Assembly: GCA_012513435.1 (NCBI GenBank)
Contig: JAAZCE010000011.1
Coordinates: 62,001 to 126,000, forward strand
DNA from: Clostridiales bacterium
GTDB taxonomy: Bacteria > Bacillota > Clostridia > Peptostreptococcales > Anaerovoracaceae
Length of the DNA stretch: 64,000 nucleotides
Direction: 5' to 3'
Shown in pieces: positions 9,892 to 18,311 of the stretch. The translations under genes and the position numbers were made by a program. Positions within the stretch are counted from its first letter, which is position 1. Each line of letters starts with the position of its first letter. The notes under the pieces were generated by a model. That model was not told the origin of the DNA, searched no databases, and worked only from the letters and a program-made list of their open reading frames with translations.

Positions 9892-9930
9892 TTTCAGACG
9901 AAAAGATGGTAATATAGAATAATTATGCAG

Positions 9931-9962
9931 GAGCAGACCAGTGATAAGGCTGTTCTTTTTTT
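9931..9962 (+). terminator. Probable Rho-independent terminator
   Basis: An imperfect stem GAGCAG-ACC / GGCTGTTC with a short loop is followed by a run of T. It would end the EamA transcript. Confidence 0.6.
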
Positions 9963-10068
9963 ATAGTATCACTATTCTTGAGCGTTTTGCACACAAACCC
10001 CAGTTCCTTACTAATATAAAAGTATAAGACTTATTATTGGTTGTTTTATTGTAGAGAAAGGAACAACT

Positions 10069-10302
10069 ATGAAATGTATGATAATCAGGGCTGTGAAGAC
10101 ATTCTTGCAGGCTTTTGTTGCATCGGCGGTGGCGGGCGTCACCACCATGGCAAAGACAGGGTTTGACCAATGGGAAACCGTTGGAGCTTCAATGCTTATA
10201 GCATCTGTAGCTGCGGGAATGTCTGCGGTCATGAATTTACCGAATATTAAAAATAAATTTAATGATTATGGGGAGTGTGAGAATAAAAAGGATGGCGTAT
10301 AA
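10069..10302 (+). CDS. Holin-like small membrane protein
   Basis: 77 residues with two hydrophobic segments (TFLQAFVASAVAGVTTMAK and GASMLIASVAAGMSAVM) separated by a short polar turn, and a charged C-terminus. AAAGGA lies upstream of the ATG. The size, topology and position directly before an amidase gene match phage or domesticated holins, which open the membrane so that an endolysin can reach the wall. There are no other phage genes nearby. Confidence 0.7.
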   Translation: MKCMIIRAVKTFLQAFVASAVAGVTTMAKTGFDQWETVGASMLIASVAAGMSAVMNLPNIKNKFNDYGECENKKDGV

Positions 10303-11062
10303 AGTATATCTAGACCCGGGTCATGGCGGAAGCGACCCCGGCGCAGTGAAATATCTCAGAGAAAAGGAAGTGAATCTTGCTATGGCTCTGGCATGCAGAG
10401 ATTATCTGCTGGCTCACGGAGTCACGGTGAAAATGTCAAGAACGGGAGATGTCAACACGAGCATCAACGCCATGGCAAGGGAATGCAACCTATGGAAAGC
10501 AGACCTTGCCGCCAGTATCCACAATAATGCAGGAGGTGGTGACGGTTTTGAGGTTTTTCACCATTACAAAGGCGGAAGAGGAAAAACCATGTCTCAAAAC
10601 ATCGAGGCGGAGGTTAAGGCCATAGGCCAGAATTCAAGAGGGCTGAAAACAAGAAGAAACTCCAGCGGGACAGACTACTTTGGGTTTATTCGCCTGATAA
10701 ACTGCCCTTCAATAATATGTGAAGGGGTGTTTGTGGATAACAGAGCAGACGCGGCCCAGGCAGACACGGCAGCAGAGCAGAGGGCCTTCGGCTATGCCTA
10801 TGCAAGGGGAATTTTAAAAACCCTTGGCGTAGCAAACAAGGGCTACGGAGGGAGCACAACTTCAGCCCCTCCGTCAAAGGGCTTTCGTGTAAAGGTGATA
10901 GCTCAGGTTCTTAATATAAGAGAGAAGGCAGGTACAAACTACAAGATAAGAGGGCAGATAAAGGATAAAGGAGTATACACCATTGTTGCAACGGAGGGCA
11001 ACTGGGGAAGGCTAGAATCCGGTGCAGGATGGATACACTTGGGATATACAAAAAGAATATAA
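10292..11062 (+). CDS. N-acetylmuramoyl-L-alanine amidase with SH3-like domain
   Basis: Amidase_3 family. MAYKVYLDPGHGGSDPGAV carries the first zinc His, then a Glu in REKEVNLAMAL, a His in ASIHNNA, and IICEGVFVDN near the catalytic Glu. Residues about 195-255 form a bacterial SH3 wall-binding domain (KVIAQVLNIREKAGTNY). No signal peptide, consistent with release through the adjacent holin. The ATG at 10292 starts the domain exactly and overlaps the holin stop; the in-frame ATG at 10262 is an alternative. It cleaves the bond between muramic acid and the stem peptide. Confidence 0.9.
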   Translation: MAYKVYLDPGHGGSDPGAVKYLREKEVNLAMALACRDYLLAHGVTVKMSRTGDVNTSINAMARECNLWKADLAASIHNNAGGGDGFEVFHHYKGGRGKTMSQNIEAEVKAIGQNSRGLKTRRNSSGTDYFGFIRLINCPSIICEGVFVDNRADAAQADTAAEQRAFGYAYARGILKTLGVANKGYGGSTTSAPPSKGFRVKVIAQVLNIREKAGTNYKIRGQIKDKGVYTIVATEGNWGRLESGAGWIHLGYTKRI

Positions 11063-11082
11063 AAAAGCATAAATATGTAGAT

Positions 11083-11117
11083 AAAACACCTCCGTTTAAT
11101 AAAAATGGAGGTGTTTT
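11083..11117 (+). terminator. Rho-independent terminator
   Basis: A perfect 11-bp stem (AAAACACCTCC / GGAGGTGTTTT) around a 13-base loop follows the amidase gene. The stem provides A and T tracts on both sides, so it may work in both directions. Confidence 0.9.
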
Positions 11118-11124
11118 GAAAAAA

Positions 11125-11172
11125 ACTGTTGACAAATATAACTGTAACTTGTATTATTACAGTACAAACTGT
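11125..11172 (+). promoter_or_regulatory. Promoter with overlapping dyad operator
   Basis: TTGACA (11129) and TATTAT (11152) are spaced by exactly 17 bp. Four ACTGT/ACAGT half-sites lie at 11125, 11141, 11159 and 11168. Two inverted pairs result: ACTGTAA...TTACAGT spanning the -10 box, and ACAGT-acaa-ACTGT just after it. A repressor binding here would block RNA polymerase. The Rrf2 regulator encoded at the end of the operon is the natural candidate; the pairing is inferred. Confidence 0.75.
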
Positions 11173-11219
11173 ATTAAAAAAAATTACATAAACCATAACT
11201 ATTTATAAGGAGGGGCGAT

Positions 11220-11795
11220 ATGAAAAAGATAGGTGTTATCTCAATTATTGCAATATGTATATTTGCACTTGCAGCCTGTGGAACGTGTCCTGCAGAGAAA
11301 AATAAGGAAAGGCAGAATGAGGCTAAGCATGTTTCATCAGAAGGTCTACAGAGCTTTGAATCCACAGATTTAGATGGCAATCCGGTAAATCAGGATATTT
11401 TTTCGGGAAAAAAGTTGACCATGGTAAACATGTGGGCAACCTTTTGCGGTCCATGTATCAAAGAGATGCCAGACTTGGCGGAACTTAACAAGGAGTATTC
11501 CGATAAAGGCTTTCAAATCGTAGGAATTCCGGTGGATGTTACATTAGAGAATGGACAGCCTACAGAGGATATGATGACAACAGCCAAGAGCGTTGTCAGT
11601 GATACGGGAGCCGATTATATGCACATAGTGCCGTCGGCAAGCCTATATAAGGCAAAACTGTCAGAGGTAGACGTTGTGCCTGAAACCATATTTGTGGATG
11701 AAAATGGTAAACAGGTAGGAAGAAGCTACGTAGGATCCCATTCAAAAGCAAAATGGGGCAGGATAATTGATAGGATTTTGGAGGATGTAGAGTGA
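11220..11795 (+). CDS. Thioredoxin-like (TlpA/ResA type) lipoprotein
   Basis: 191 residues. A signal peptide with lipobox (IFALAACGTC) anchors the protein outside the membrane. The thioredoxin fold carries the active site WATFCGPCIKEMP near residue 78 and the cis-Pro region VVPETIFVDENGK. Such proteins reduce or exchange disulfides of exported proteins. AAGGAGG precedes the ATG. The stop overlaps the GTG of the next micro-gene. Electrons probably come from the membrane partner encoded downstream. Confidence 0.9.
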   Translation: MKKIGVISIIAICIFALAACGTCPAEKNKERQNEAKHVSSEGLQSFESTDLDGNPVNQDIFSGKKLTMVNMWATFCGPCIKEMPDLAELNKEYSDKGFQIVGIPVDVTLENGQPTEDMMTTAKSVVSDTGADYMHIVPSASLYKAKLSEVDVVPETIFVDENGKQVGRSYVGSHSKAKWGRIIDRILEDVE

Positions 11796-11953
11796 GTAAA
11801 CGTGAAATGAGCAGTGGAGGGAGAAATTCAGCGGTGACAGTCGCCTTAATAGCGGGCGTCTGTTTCCTGGCTGCAGGCGTATACGGTGGCGAAGCTATGA
11901 CCGTACTGAGAAAGGCGGTGTATATATGTCTGGAGTGTATAGGGATTGGATAA
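11792..11953 (+). CDS. CD1871A-like CXXC micro-protein
   Basis: 53 residues, too short for the ORF track. GTG 11792 overlaps the TGA of the thioredoxin gene (GTGA). One hydrophobic helix (AVTVALIAGVCFLAAGVY) is followed by a C-terminal CLECIGIG motif, the hallmark of the CD1871A family of CXXC peptides found beside thioredoxin-like and 4Fe-4S membrane genes in Clostridia. The end overlaps the TTG start of the next gene. It probably shuttles electrons or thiols in the membrane; that role is inferred. Confidence 0.82.
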   Translation: MSKREMSSGGRNSAVTVALIAGVCFLAAGVYGGEAMTVLRKAVYICLECIGIG

Positions 11954-12821
11954 GAAGAGACATATAGCCCAGTTTTGTGCCGCGGCTTTATCAAATGGAT
12001 ACTTAAAGGGATTTTATTATGGAAAGATTTTTACGGGGCCGTCAAAGGGTATATGTCTGCCAGGGCTCAACTGTTATTCCTGTCCCGGGGCATTATGTGC
12101 CTGTCCCATAGGGGCTATGCAGGCGACCCTTGGAAGTTCGGGCCATAAATCGGCATTTTATGTGGGAGGATTTTTGATAATTATCGGAGCATTGATGGGA
12201 AGGCTGGTCTGCGGGTGGCTTTGCCCATTCGGTTTGGTACAGGACCTTTTGCATAAGATCTCATTTGTGAAGAAGATAAGAAGGCTTCCGGGAGATAGGT
12301 GGCTTAAATGGCTGAGATACCTTATTTTGGCTCTCTTTGTGATTCTGCTTCCCCTGCTGGTGTTGGATATTACAGGGCAAGGAAAGCCTTGGTTTTGCGA
12401 ATACATTTGTCCTGCTGGTACATTGGAGGCGGGAATACCTTTGGTGCTTCTCGACAAAGGTCTTAGGAGCGTTATCGGTTGGCTGTACGTCTGGAAGGTA
12501 GCGCTGCTTGCAATGATAATCCTTCTCTCTGTAATTGTTTACAGGCCATTTTGCCGATACCTTTGTCCTCTGGGCGCTATATACGGACTGTTTAATCCTA
12601 TATCTATTTACAGGTATGAAATAGACAGCAACAAATGTGTAAAGTGCGGGCAATGCCAAGACACGTGTAAATTGAACATAAAGGTATACGAAAAGCCTAA
12701 TAGTTTGGAATGTATCAAGTGCGGAAATTGTAAGAAGGTTTGCCCCAATGGAGCGATAACCAATGAAGCTATAATCAATGGATTGAAGAACAGAAAGGAA
12801 GAAGATGACAGGAGAATTTAA
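11946..12821 (+). CDS. 4Fe-4S membrane protein (NapH/YccM-like)
   Basis: 291 residues starting at TTG inside the preceding micro-gene. Four or five hydrophobic helices alternate with cysteine clusters: GLNCYSCPGALCACPIGA, CGWLCPFGLVQD, CEYICPAGTLEA and CRYLCPLGAIYG. Two ferredoxin-type motifs close the protein (CVKCGQCQDTCKL and CIKCGNCKKVCPNG). The layout matches polyferredoxin-like NapH-type electron-transfer proteins. In this operon it should feed electrons across the membrane to the thioredoxin-like lipoprotein. Confidence 0.88.
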   Translation: MDKKRHIAQFCAAALSNGYLKGFYYGKIFTGPSKGICLPGLNCYSCPGALCACPIGAMQATLGSSGHKSAFYVGGFLIIIGALMGRLVCGWLCPFGLVQDLLHKISFVKKIRRLPGDRWLKWLRYLILALFVILLPLLVLDITGQGKPWFCEYICPAGTLEAGIPLVLLDKGLRSVIGWLYVWKVALLAMIILLSVIVYRPFCRYLCPLGAIYGLFNPISIYRYEIDSNKCVKCGQCQDTCKLNIKVYEKPNSLECIKCGNCKKVCPNGAITNEAIINGLKNRKEEDDRRI

Positions 12822-13218
12822 CATTGCAGTTCACGGACTCGTTTTTTTAGGACACAAAGAGTGTACTGTTTCCAGTGAGGAACTTGCGGAAAACATATGT
12901 ACAAATCCTGCAAGAGTAAGAAAGATAATGGCAAAATTGAAGAAATATGGCTTAGTAGAGACAAAAGAAGGAAAAAATGGCGGTTATGTACTCAACAAAG
13001 CACCGGAGCATATAAATCTGGAACAGATATTGGACGCCGTCCAAGTTGAGCCCGTTGAGGTCTCATGGCGTTCAGGAGACCAGAACATGGACTGTATGGT
13101 AGCATCAGGCATGGCTTATGCTATGGACCGCATATACGGAGAGCTGAATAAAACTTGCAGGAAAAAATTGAAAGCCGTATCCGTCAGACAGGTGGAAGAG
13201 ATGTTGTCCCTGTCATAA
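12805..13218 (+). CDS. Rrf2 family transcription regulator
   Basis: 137 residues overlapping the end of the 4Fe-4S gene. The winged helix is typical: VSSEELAENICTNPARVRKIMAKLKKYGLVETKEGKNGGYVL. Cysteines at ECTVS, ENICTN, MDCMV and KTCRKK could sense redox state or hold an Fe-S cluster, but the classical IscR spacing of three cysteines is not present. As the last gene of a redox operon it is probably an autoregulator acting at the dyads near 11141-11172. Confidence 0.85.
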   Translation: MTGEFNIAVHGLVFLGHKECTVSSEELAENICTNPARVRKIMAKLKKYGLVETKEGKNGGYVLNKAPEHINLEQILDAVQVEPVEVSWRSGDQNMDCMVASGMAYAMDRIYGELNKTCRKKLKAVSVRQVEEMLSLS

Positions 13219-13445
13219 ATTGATCCGTGAAAAGACCAACATGGGAGATGTTTTTCCGGAATTTTATAAAAAATATAACAAAATGTCGATAAAGGGAAAA
13301 AATAGCTTTATTTTGTAAAAAAATGGGGCTATTTGTCGTACTTTTGTCACACTGACTTCTATATAATACAACCGTATGGTTGTGCATAGCGATAGCTGTT
13401 GGTGATAACAAGGATGAACAGTCAGTATTGAGGAGGACAGTGGTT

Positions 13446-16400
13446 TTGGAAAATAACACGGTGATAAATAGGGCAGTGTCAGGTTCGTGGGGAACGACAA
13501 CTTGGACTCTCGATGAGTATGGTAAATTAACGATAAATGCAGGAGTTGGTGCTACTTTTTCATCTCCCGAAAAAGTACCTTGGTACCAACAAAGAGAGGG
13601 AATACGCAACGTAGAAATTGACGGAAAGGTATCATTGAACAGAGGTGCCTCTCTGAGCTATATGTTTTGTGACTGTGTTAATCTTGAAACAGTAAACCTT
13701 ACCGGTCTTTCTACATATGGCGTTATAGGAATGAACCGCATGTTCTACATGTGCAATTCTCTTGGACAGGTACTATTCGGTGACGAATTTGATACATCCA
13801 GAGTTGCAAACATGAGTTTTATGTTTGCGGGCTGCGGAAGTTTAGAAGACATAGACGTTTCCAAGTTTAACACATCATCTGTGACCGATATGTCCGGCAT
13901 ATTCAGCAGCTGCAGCAATCTTAAGAAAATAGAGTTATCAAATTTCAATATATCCAAGGTTACAAGTCTGCTCAGTATGTTCATGAACTGTAATGCATTG
14001 ACAGCCGTCGATATTTCTAATTTTGACACTAAAAATGTCACCGATTTAAGCTGGATGTTTTGTAATTGTTCAAGCTTGGAGGTCGTGGACTTATCGAATT
14101 TTAATACTTCCAATGTTATGGATATGAGCTGTATGTTTCTGTCCTGCAAAAAACTTGAGTATCTGGATATATCGTCCTTTACTTTGGCAGACAACTGTAA
14201 GCTACAGAATATGCTTATGTTTTGCGAAAAACTCAGGACACTGGATCTATCAAACTTCGGACAGGATAAAATGCAGGAGGTGCGTGAAGCAACAGACGGC
14301 ATAGATAAGCTGGTATCGCTGAAGCTAAGGTCTGAAGCGGCAGAGGGCGAGGAAGCTCAGGACTGGCTCAAAAAGATTTTTGGAAGCAGAGATTACGCAG
14401 AGGACGAATTTGAAAAGGGAGTAAAGGTATATTACGACCCTTCCGCTGAATTTCACGTTGCATATGCAGCCAAACTTACTGAGGCCTTAGCTCACCGGTC
14501 AACCTGTGAAGCCAATGCAACTCTGGACATTGAGGAATGTGATTTTGCAGTTCCAGAGGGATTTGCATTTAAAGAGTGGAATACGAAGAAAAACGGCAAA
14601 GGAAAGAGCTTTGAACCTAGGGATAAATTCAACGGCGTATGTTCCGACGTAAGGCTTTATGCTATATGGGGGGCGGCACCTGTTCTGGGAGCTTTGGGAA
14701 TACCTGAGCCTTTGAACTACGGTGATGTTTTGAAGCTGGAGCCACCTCGAATAATCGAAAACAACTGGGAAATAAGCTCTCAGGGTATGGAAATAAGTCC
14801 TGACGGCCTGACCAACTGGGAAAAGATAAACAGCGACACCATTTTGCCGGTAGCATATAACGGATATCATGTGAGATATTATGCTTCAAACTCAATGGGT
14901 ACTACCTATAGCAACAGTGCAACTTTGAGAATAAACAAGGCTGTATATGGTGTAGGGGAGATTAGTTGGGACGATGAAGATTTTGTTTATAACGGGACTG
15001 AAAAGAAAATACATATCAAGAACCTTCCTGCAGGAGCAATCGTGAACTATAAGGGATGCTCTGCTGTAAAGGCAGGGGTTTATTCTGCCAGTGCAATTAT
15101 TACACCTGAGGATCGGGGCAACTTCATCCCTCTTATCATCGATGAATACAGGTGGGAAATCAAGAAGGCTCGTTACGATATGAGTCAGGTGAAATGGGAT
15201 TATGAAGAGGCCTTTACTTACAATGAAGAAGAAAAGTCCGTTCTTCTTATGAACCTTCCTGAGGGAGTAACTGCTCAGTACAGAGATAACAAGGCTACTG
15301 AGGCAGGCAAGTACAGGGCAGTGGCTGAATTAACCTATGACCATGAAAACCACGAGGAAATATCAGTAGAGGATTGCACGTGGGAAATAAGGAAGGCTCA
15401 GTACGATATGAGCGCTGTAAAGTGGCAGTATAGCAATGATTTTCTCTACGATGGAACGATAAAGGCAATCTATTTGGAAGGCTTGCCGCAAGGAGTAACT
15501 GCTCAGTACGAGGATAACCGGGCAACTGATGCAGGCAGTTATGTTGCGAGGGCCATCTTAACTACAGATATGCCAGACGATTTTGAAACTCCTACCGTAG
15601 AGTCTTTTAGCTGGGAGATAAGGAAAGCACATTACAACATGGATAGCGTACGATGGAGCTATGATTCACCGTTTGTTTACAGCGGCAGTGAGAAGTTCAT
15701 ATCGCTTGAAGGACTACCAGACGGCGTAATTGCCACATACAGTGACAACAGCAAAACTTATGCAGGCAAATACACTGCCAAGGCGGTGCTTGAATCCAGA
15801 GACCCTAGTAACTATGAGGCTCCAACTGTTGAACAGTGCGAATGGACAATCAAGAAGGCTAGGTATGATATGAGTTCCGTAAAGTGGAGCCACACGGAGC
15901 CACTTGTATATAACGGAGAAGATCAGACCATCTATATTCTTAACCTTCCTGAAGGGATAACGGCACATTACGAAGGGAATATCGCTAAGGATGTGGGACT
16001 GTATAATGCCGGCGCCGAATTCAGCTACGATGAAGAAAACTATGAAAGGCCTACAATAAGAGGCTGTCAGTGGAAGATAAGCAAGGCTTCCTATGACATG
16101 AGCATAGTGAGCTGGGATAAGGATGAAGATTTCGTATACAACGGAACTTCCAAGACAGTGCAGCTTAGAAATCTGCCTGAAGGGATAACAGCAAGATATG
16201 AGGGCAACAATGCCGTAAATGCAGGGAGATATACTGCAAAGGCAATTCTTGAGGTGGCAGACCCGGACAATTACAAAATACCTATAGTAAACAGCTATCT
16301 TTGGGAAATAAGCAAAGCAGAATACGACGTGCAAGACGCTTACTGGGATTACAAGGAACCATTTACATACAACGGCGAGGAAAAATCCGTTGAAATAAAG

Positions 16401-17711
16401 GGACTTCCTTCAGGAGTAGCCGCAAGCTACAATTCCAATAAGATGATTAATGCGGGGAATTATATGGCTACCGCTGTGTTGAACGTGGATACGAGGAATT
16501 ACGAGACACCTGTTATGGAGCCATGTGAGTGGGTAATCAAGAAGGCCTTCATCAGTATGGACGGAGCAAGCTGGAACTATACGCGATCTTTCGTATACGA
16601 CGGTTCCGAAAAAGACATTGAACTTACAGGATTGCCTGAAGGCGTTATCGCATACTACACGGATAACCGCAAGACTAATGCAGGCGTTTATACGGCAGAG
16701 GCTAATCTGAGCGTCTATGATGAAAGAAACTTCCATGTGGGCGGAGTAGAGAGCTGCACCTGGGAAATAAGCAAGGCAACCTACGATATCAGCAAGGTTC
16801 AATGGGTTTACAATAATGATTTCATTTACGATGGAAAGGAAAAGAGCGTAGTTCTCAAGGGGCTTCCTGCCGGAGTAACAGCATATTATACCGGGAACAA
16901 GGCGACTGATGCGGGTACATATCAGGCAAAGGCCGAACTTATTAACGACACTCAAAACTATGAAATCCCTGAGGTGGAACCTTGTACCTGGGAAATAGGA
17001 AAAGCGGATAAGGACCTGAGCAAAGCAAAGTGGAGCTACAATGAAGCCTTTGTATACGACGGTTCCGAAAAAGGGATACATCTAATAGACCTTCCGCCGG
17101 GGGTCCGCACCGTTTACACGGGGAATAGCGCGGTGACGGCAGGTTCATATCATGCGGAGGTAACGATTTTCGCTAAAGATGAAAGGAACTTCAATGTAGG
17201 CACTGTAGAAGGATGTACATGGGAGATAAGCAAGGCGGATTACAACCTGAGCGGAGCCAAGTGGGTTCATGACGAATCAGCCAAATACGACGGAAGTGAA
17301 AAATCCGTATATCTTGCCGATCTGCCTGTGGGAATAGTCGCATCATACAAATCAAATACGGGCATTGAAGCAGGCTCATATACTGCTGAGGCATTTTTTA
17401 GCTATGACAGCGATAACTACAACAAGCCTACCATAGACGATTTTGTTTGGCAGATTAGGAAAGCCCAATATGACATGAGCAATGTTAAATGGGATTATGC
17501 TGAGCCTTTCGTATATGACGGCGAGGAGAAGCGGATAGCCCTCGAAAGCATTCAGGAAGAGGTAAAACATTTCCTGACCAAGAAAAAGACTATAATCATC
17601 AAAGGTCTGCCTGAAGGCGTTCACGTTACATATACAGGCAATGCGGGAATAAATGCAGGTATATACATAGCATCTGCAACCTGTACAATAGATGATGTAA
17701 AGAATTATTAA
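13446..17711 (+). CDS. Giant BspA-like / Ig-like repeat protein, interrupted by an in-frame stop
   Basis: TTG 13446 has AGGAGG nine bases upstream and is preferred over the track start at TTG 13380. Residues about 1-40 form the usual BspA cap (SGSWGTTTWTLDEYGKLTI). DUF285-type leucine-rich repeats follow (MFYMCNSL, MFAGCGSLEDIDVSKFNTS), then a Listeria-Bacteroides repeat (FKEWNTKKNGKGK), a linker, and about twelve Ig-like repeats of roughly 75 residues with the pattern YDMS..KW....FVYDG...LP.GV...Y..N...AG.Y.A. No signal peptide and no wall anchor are visible, odd for a surface protein family. The frame ends at TAA 17709 inside a repeat, but the repeats go on downstream in the same frame. Confidence 0.8.
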   Translation: MENNTVINRAVSGSWGTTTWTLDEYGKLTINAGVGATFSSPEKVPWYQQREGIRNVEIDGKVSLNRGASLSYMFCDCVNLETVNLTGLSTYGVIGMNRMFYMCNSLGQVLFGDEFDTSRVANMSFMFAGCGSLEDIDVSKFNTSSVTDMSGIFSSCSNLKKIELSNFNISKVTSLLSMFMNCNALTAVDISNFDTKNVTDLSWMFCNCSSLEVVDLSNFNTSNVMDMSCMFLSCKKLEYLDISSFTLADNCKLQNMLMFCEKLRTLDLSNFGQDKMQEVREATDGIDKLVSLKLRSEAAEGEEAQDWLKKIFGSRDYAEDEFEKGVKVYYDPSAEFHVAYAAKLTEALAHRSTCEANATLDIEECDFAVPEGFAFKEWNTKKNGKGKSFEPRDKFNGVCSDVRLYAIWGAAPVLGALGIPEPLNYGDVLKLEPPRIIENNWEISSQGMEISPDGLTNWEKINSDTILPVAYNGYHVRYYASNSMGTTYSNSATLRINKAVYGVGEISWDDEDFVYNGTEKKIHIKNLPAGAIVNYKGCSAVKAGVYSASAIITPEDRGNFIPLIIDEYRWEIKKARYDMSQVKWDYEEAFTYNEEEKSVLLMNLPEGVTAQYRDNKATEAGKYRAVAELTYDHENHEEISVEDCTWEIRKAQYDMSAVKWQYSNDFLYDGTIKAIYLEGLPQGVTAQYEDNRATDAGSYVARAILTTDMPDDFETPTVESFSWEIRKAHYNMDSVRWSYDSPFVYSGSEKFISLEGLPDGVIATYSDNSKTYAGKYTAKAVLESRDPSNYEAPTVEQCEWTIKKARYDMSSVKWSHTEPLVYNGEDQTIYILNLPEGITAHYEGNIAKDVGLYNAGAEFSYDEENYERPTIRGCQWKISKASYDMSIVSWDKDEDFVYNGTSKTVQLRNLPEGITARYEGNNAVNAGRYTAKAILEVADPDNYKIPIVNSYLWEISKAEYDVQDAYWDYKEPFTYNGEEKSVEIKGLPSGVAASYNSNKMINAGNYMATAVLNVDTRNYETPVMEPCEWVIKKAFISMDGASWNYTRSFVYDGSEKDIELTGLPEGVIAYYTDNRKTNAGVYTAEANLSVYDERNFHVGGVESCTWEISKATYDISKVQWVYNNDFIYDGKEKSVVLKGLPAGVTAYYTGNKATDAGTYQAKAELINDTQNYEIPEVEPCTWEIGKADKDLSKAKWSYNEAFVYDGSEKGIHLIDLPPGVRTVYTGNSAVTAGSYHAEVTIFAKDERNFNVGTVEGCTWEISKADYNLSGAKWVHDESAKYDGSEKSVYLADLPVGIVASYKSNTGIEAGSYTAEAFFSYDSDNYNKPTIDDFVWQIRKAQYDMSNVKWDYAEPFVYDGEEKRIALESIQEEVKHFLTKKKTIIIKGLPEGVHVTYTGNAGINAGIYIASATCTIDDVKNY

Positions 17712-18215
17712 GTACCTATAATCGACGACTGCCAGTGGGAGATAAACAAGGCAAGCTACGACATGAGCGGCGTGTCTTGGGATTACAAGAAGCCGTTTAC
17801 ATATGATGGCAGCAGGAAGTTCGTTGAATTGAAGGGATTATCCCCTGATATGACAGTTGAATATTCCGGAAATAGCGAGGCTTATGCTGGTGAATATCTG
17901 GCTCACGCTGTATTGTCCTTGGGGGATTTCAGCAACTATGAAGTGCCTATTGTTGAAGACTGCCAGTGGAAGATAGAGAAGGCAATTTACGATATAGGCC
18001 AGATTAAGTGGAGCGATAACGGTAAGGTCAAATACGACGGGACTATGAAGGAAGTCTTCATAGAGAATCTGCCGGAGGGTACGACTGCCAAGTACACAGG
18101 CTGTCATGCCGTGAATCCAGGAGTATACTATGCCAGTGCTATACTAATTCCTGAAGACCTTGAGGACTACATCCCTCTCGTAATTGAAAACCATCGCTGG
18201 GAGATAGAAAAATAG
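17712..18215 (+). pseudogene. C-terminal part of the repeat protein, cut off by a nonsense codon
   Basis: The same reading frame continues without a gap: VPIIDDCQWEINKASYDMSG directly after the TAA at 17709-17711. In the equivalent position other repeats read NYE-P or NYEIP, so a single G-to-T change turning GAA into TAA explains the break. Two more repeats follow and the protein would end with HRWEIEK. The last repeat resembles the very first one (PEDLEDYIPLVIENHRWEI against PEDRGNFIPLIIDEYRWEI). A real mutation, phase variation, readthrough or a sequencing error cannot be told apart here. Confidence 0.8.
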
Positions 18216-18236
18216 CTTTGTCGAAATTTGTCGAAT

Positions 18237-18270
18237 AAAACCACTTGTGAAATTGCCACAAGTGGTTTAT
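18237..18270 (+). terminator. Rho-independent terminator
   Basis: The stem AAACCACTTGTG / CACAAGTGGTTT with a 7-base loop is followed by a T-rich stretch. It ends the repeat-protein transcript and precedes cpaF. Confidence 0.85.
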
Positions 18271-18311
18271 TATTACCATAAAGAGGAAAATAATGTAATA
18301 AATGTAAAATA

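Noticed and set aside
12261-12824. 187-residue minus-strand ORF
   Set aside because: Antisense to the 4Fe-4S membrane protein with six clear cysteine motifs.
13250-13380. Repeated TTTGTCG-like motifs around 13330 and 18216 as operators
   Set aside because: Too short and AT-rich to separate from chance; no symmetric spacing seen.
16410-17081. Long minus-strand ORFs of 206 and 223 residues opposite the repeat protein
   Set aside because: They arise because the Ig-like repeats keep the opposite frame open periodically; no ribosome sites.
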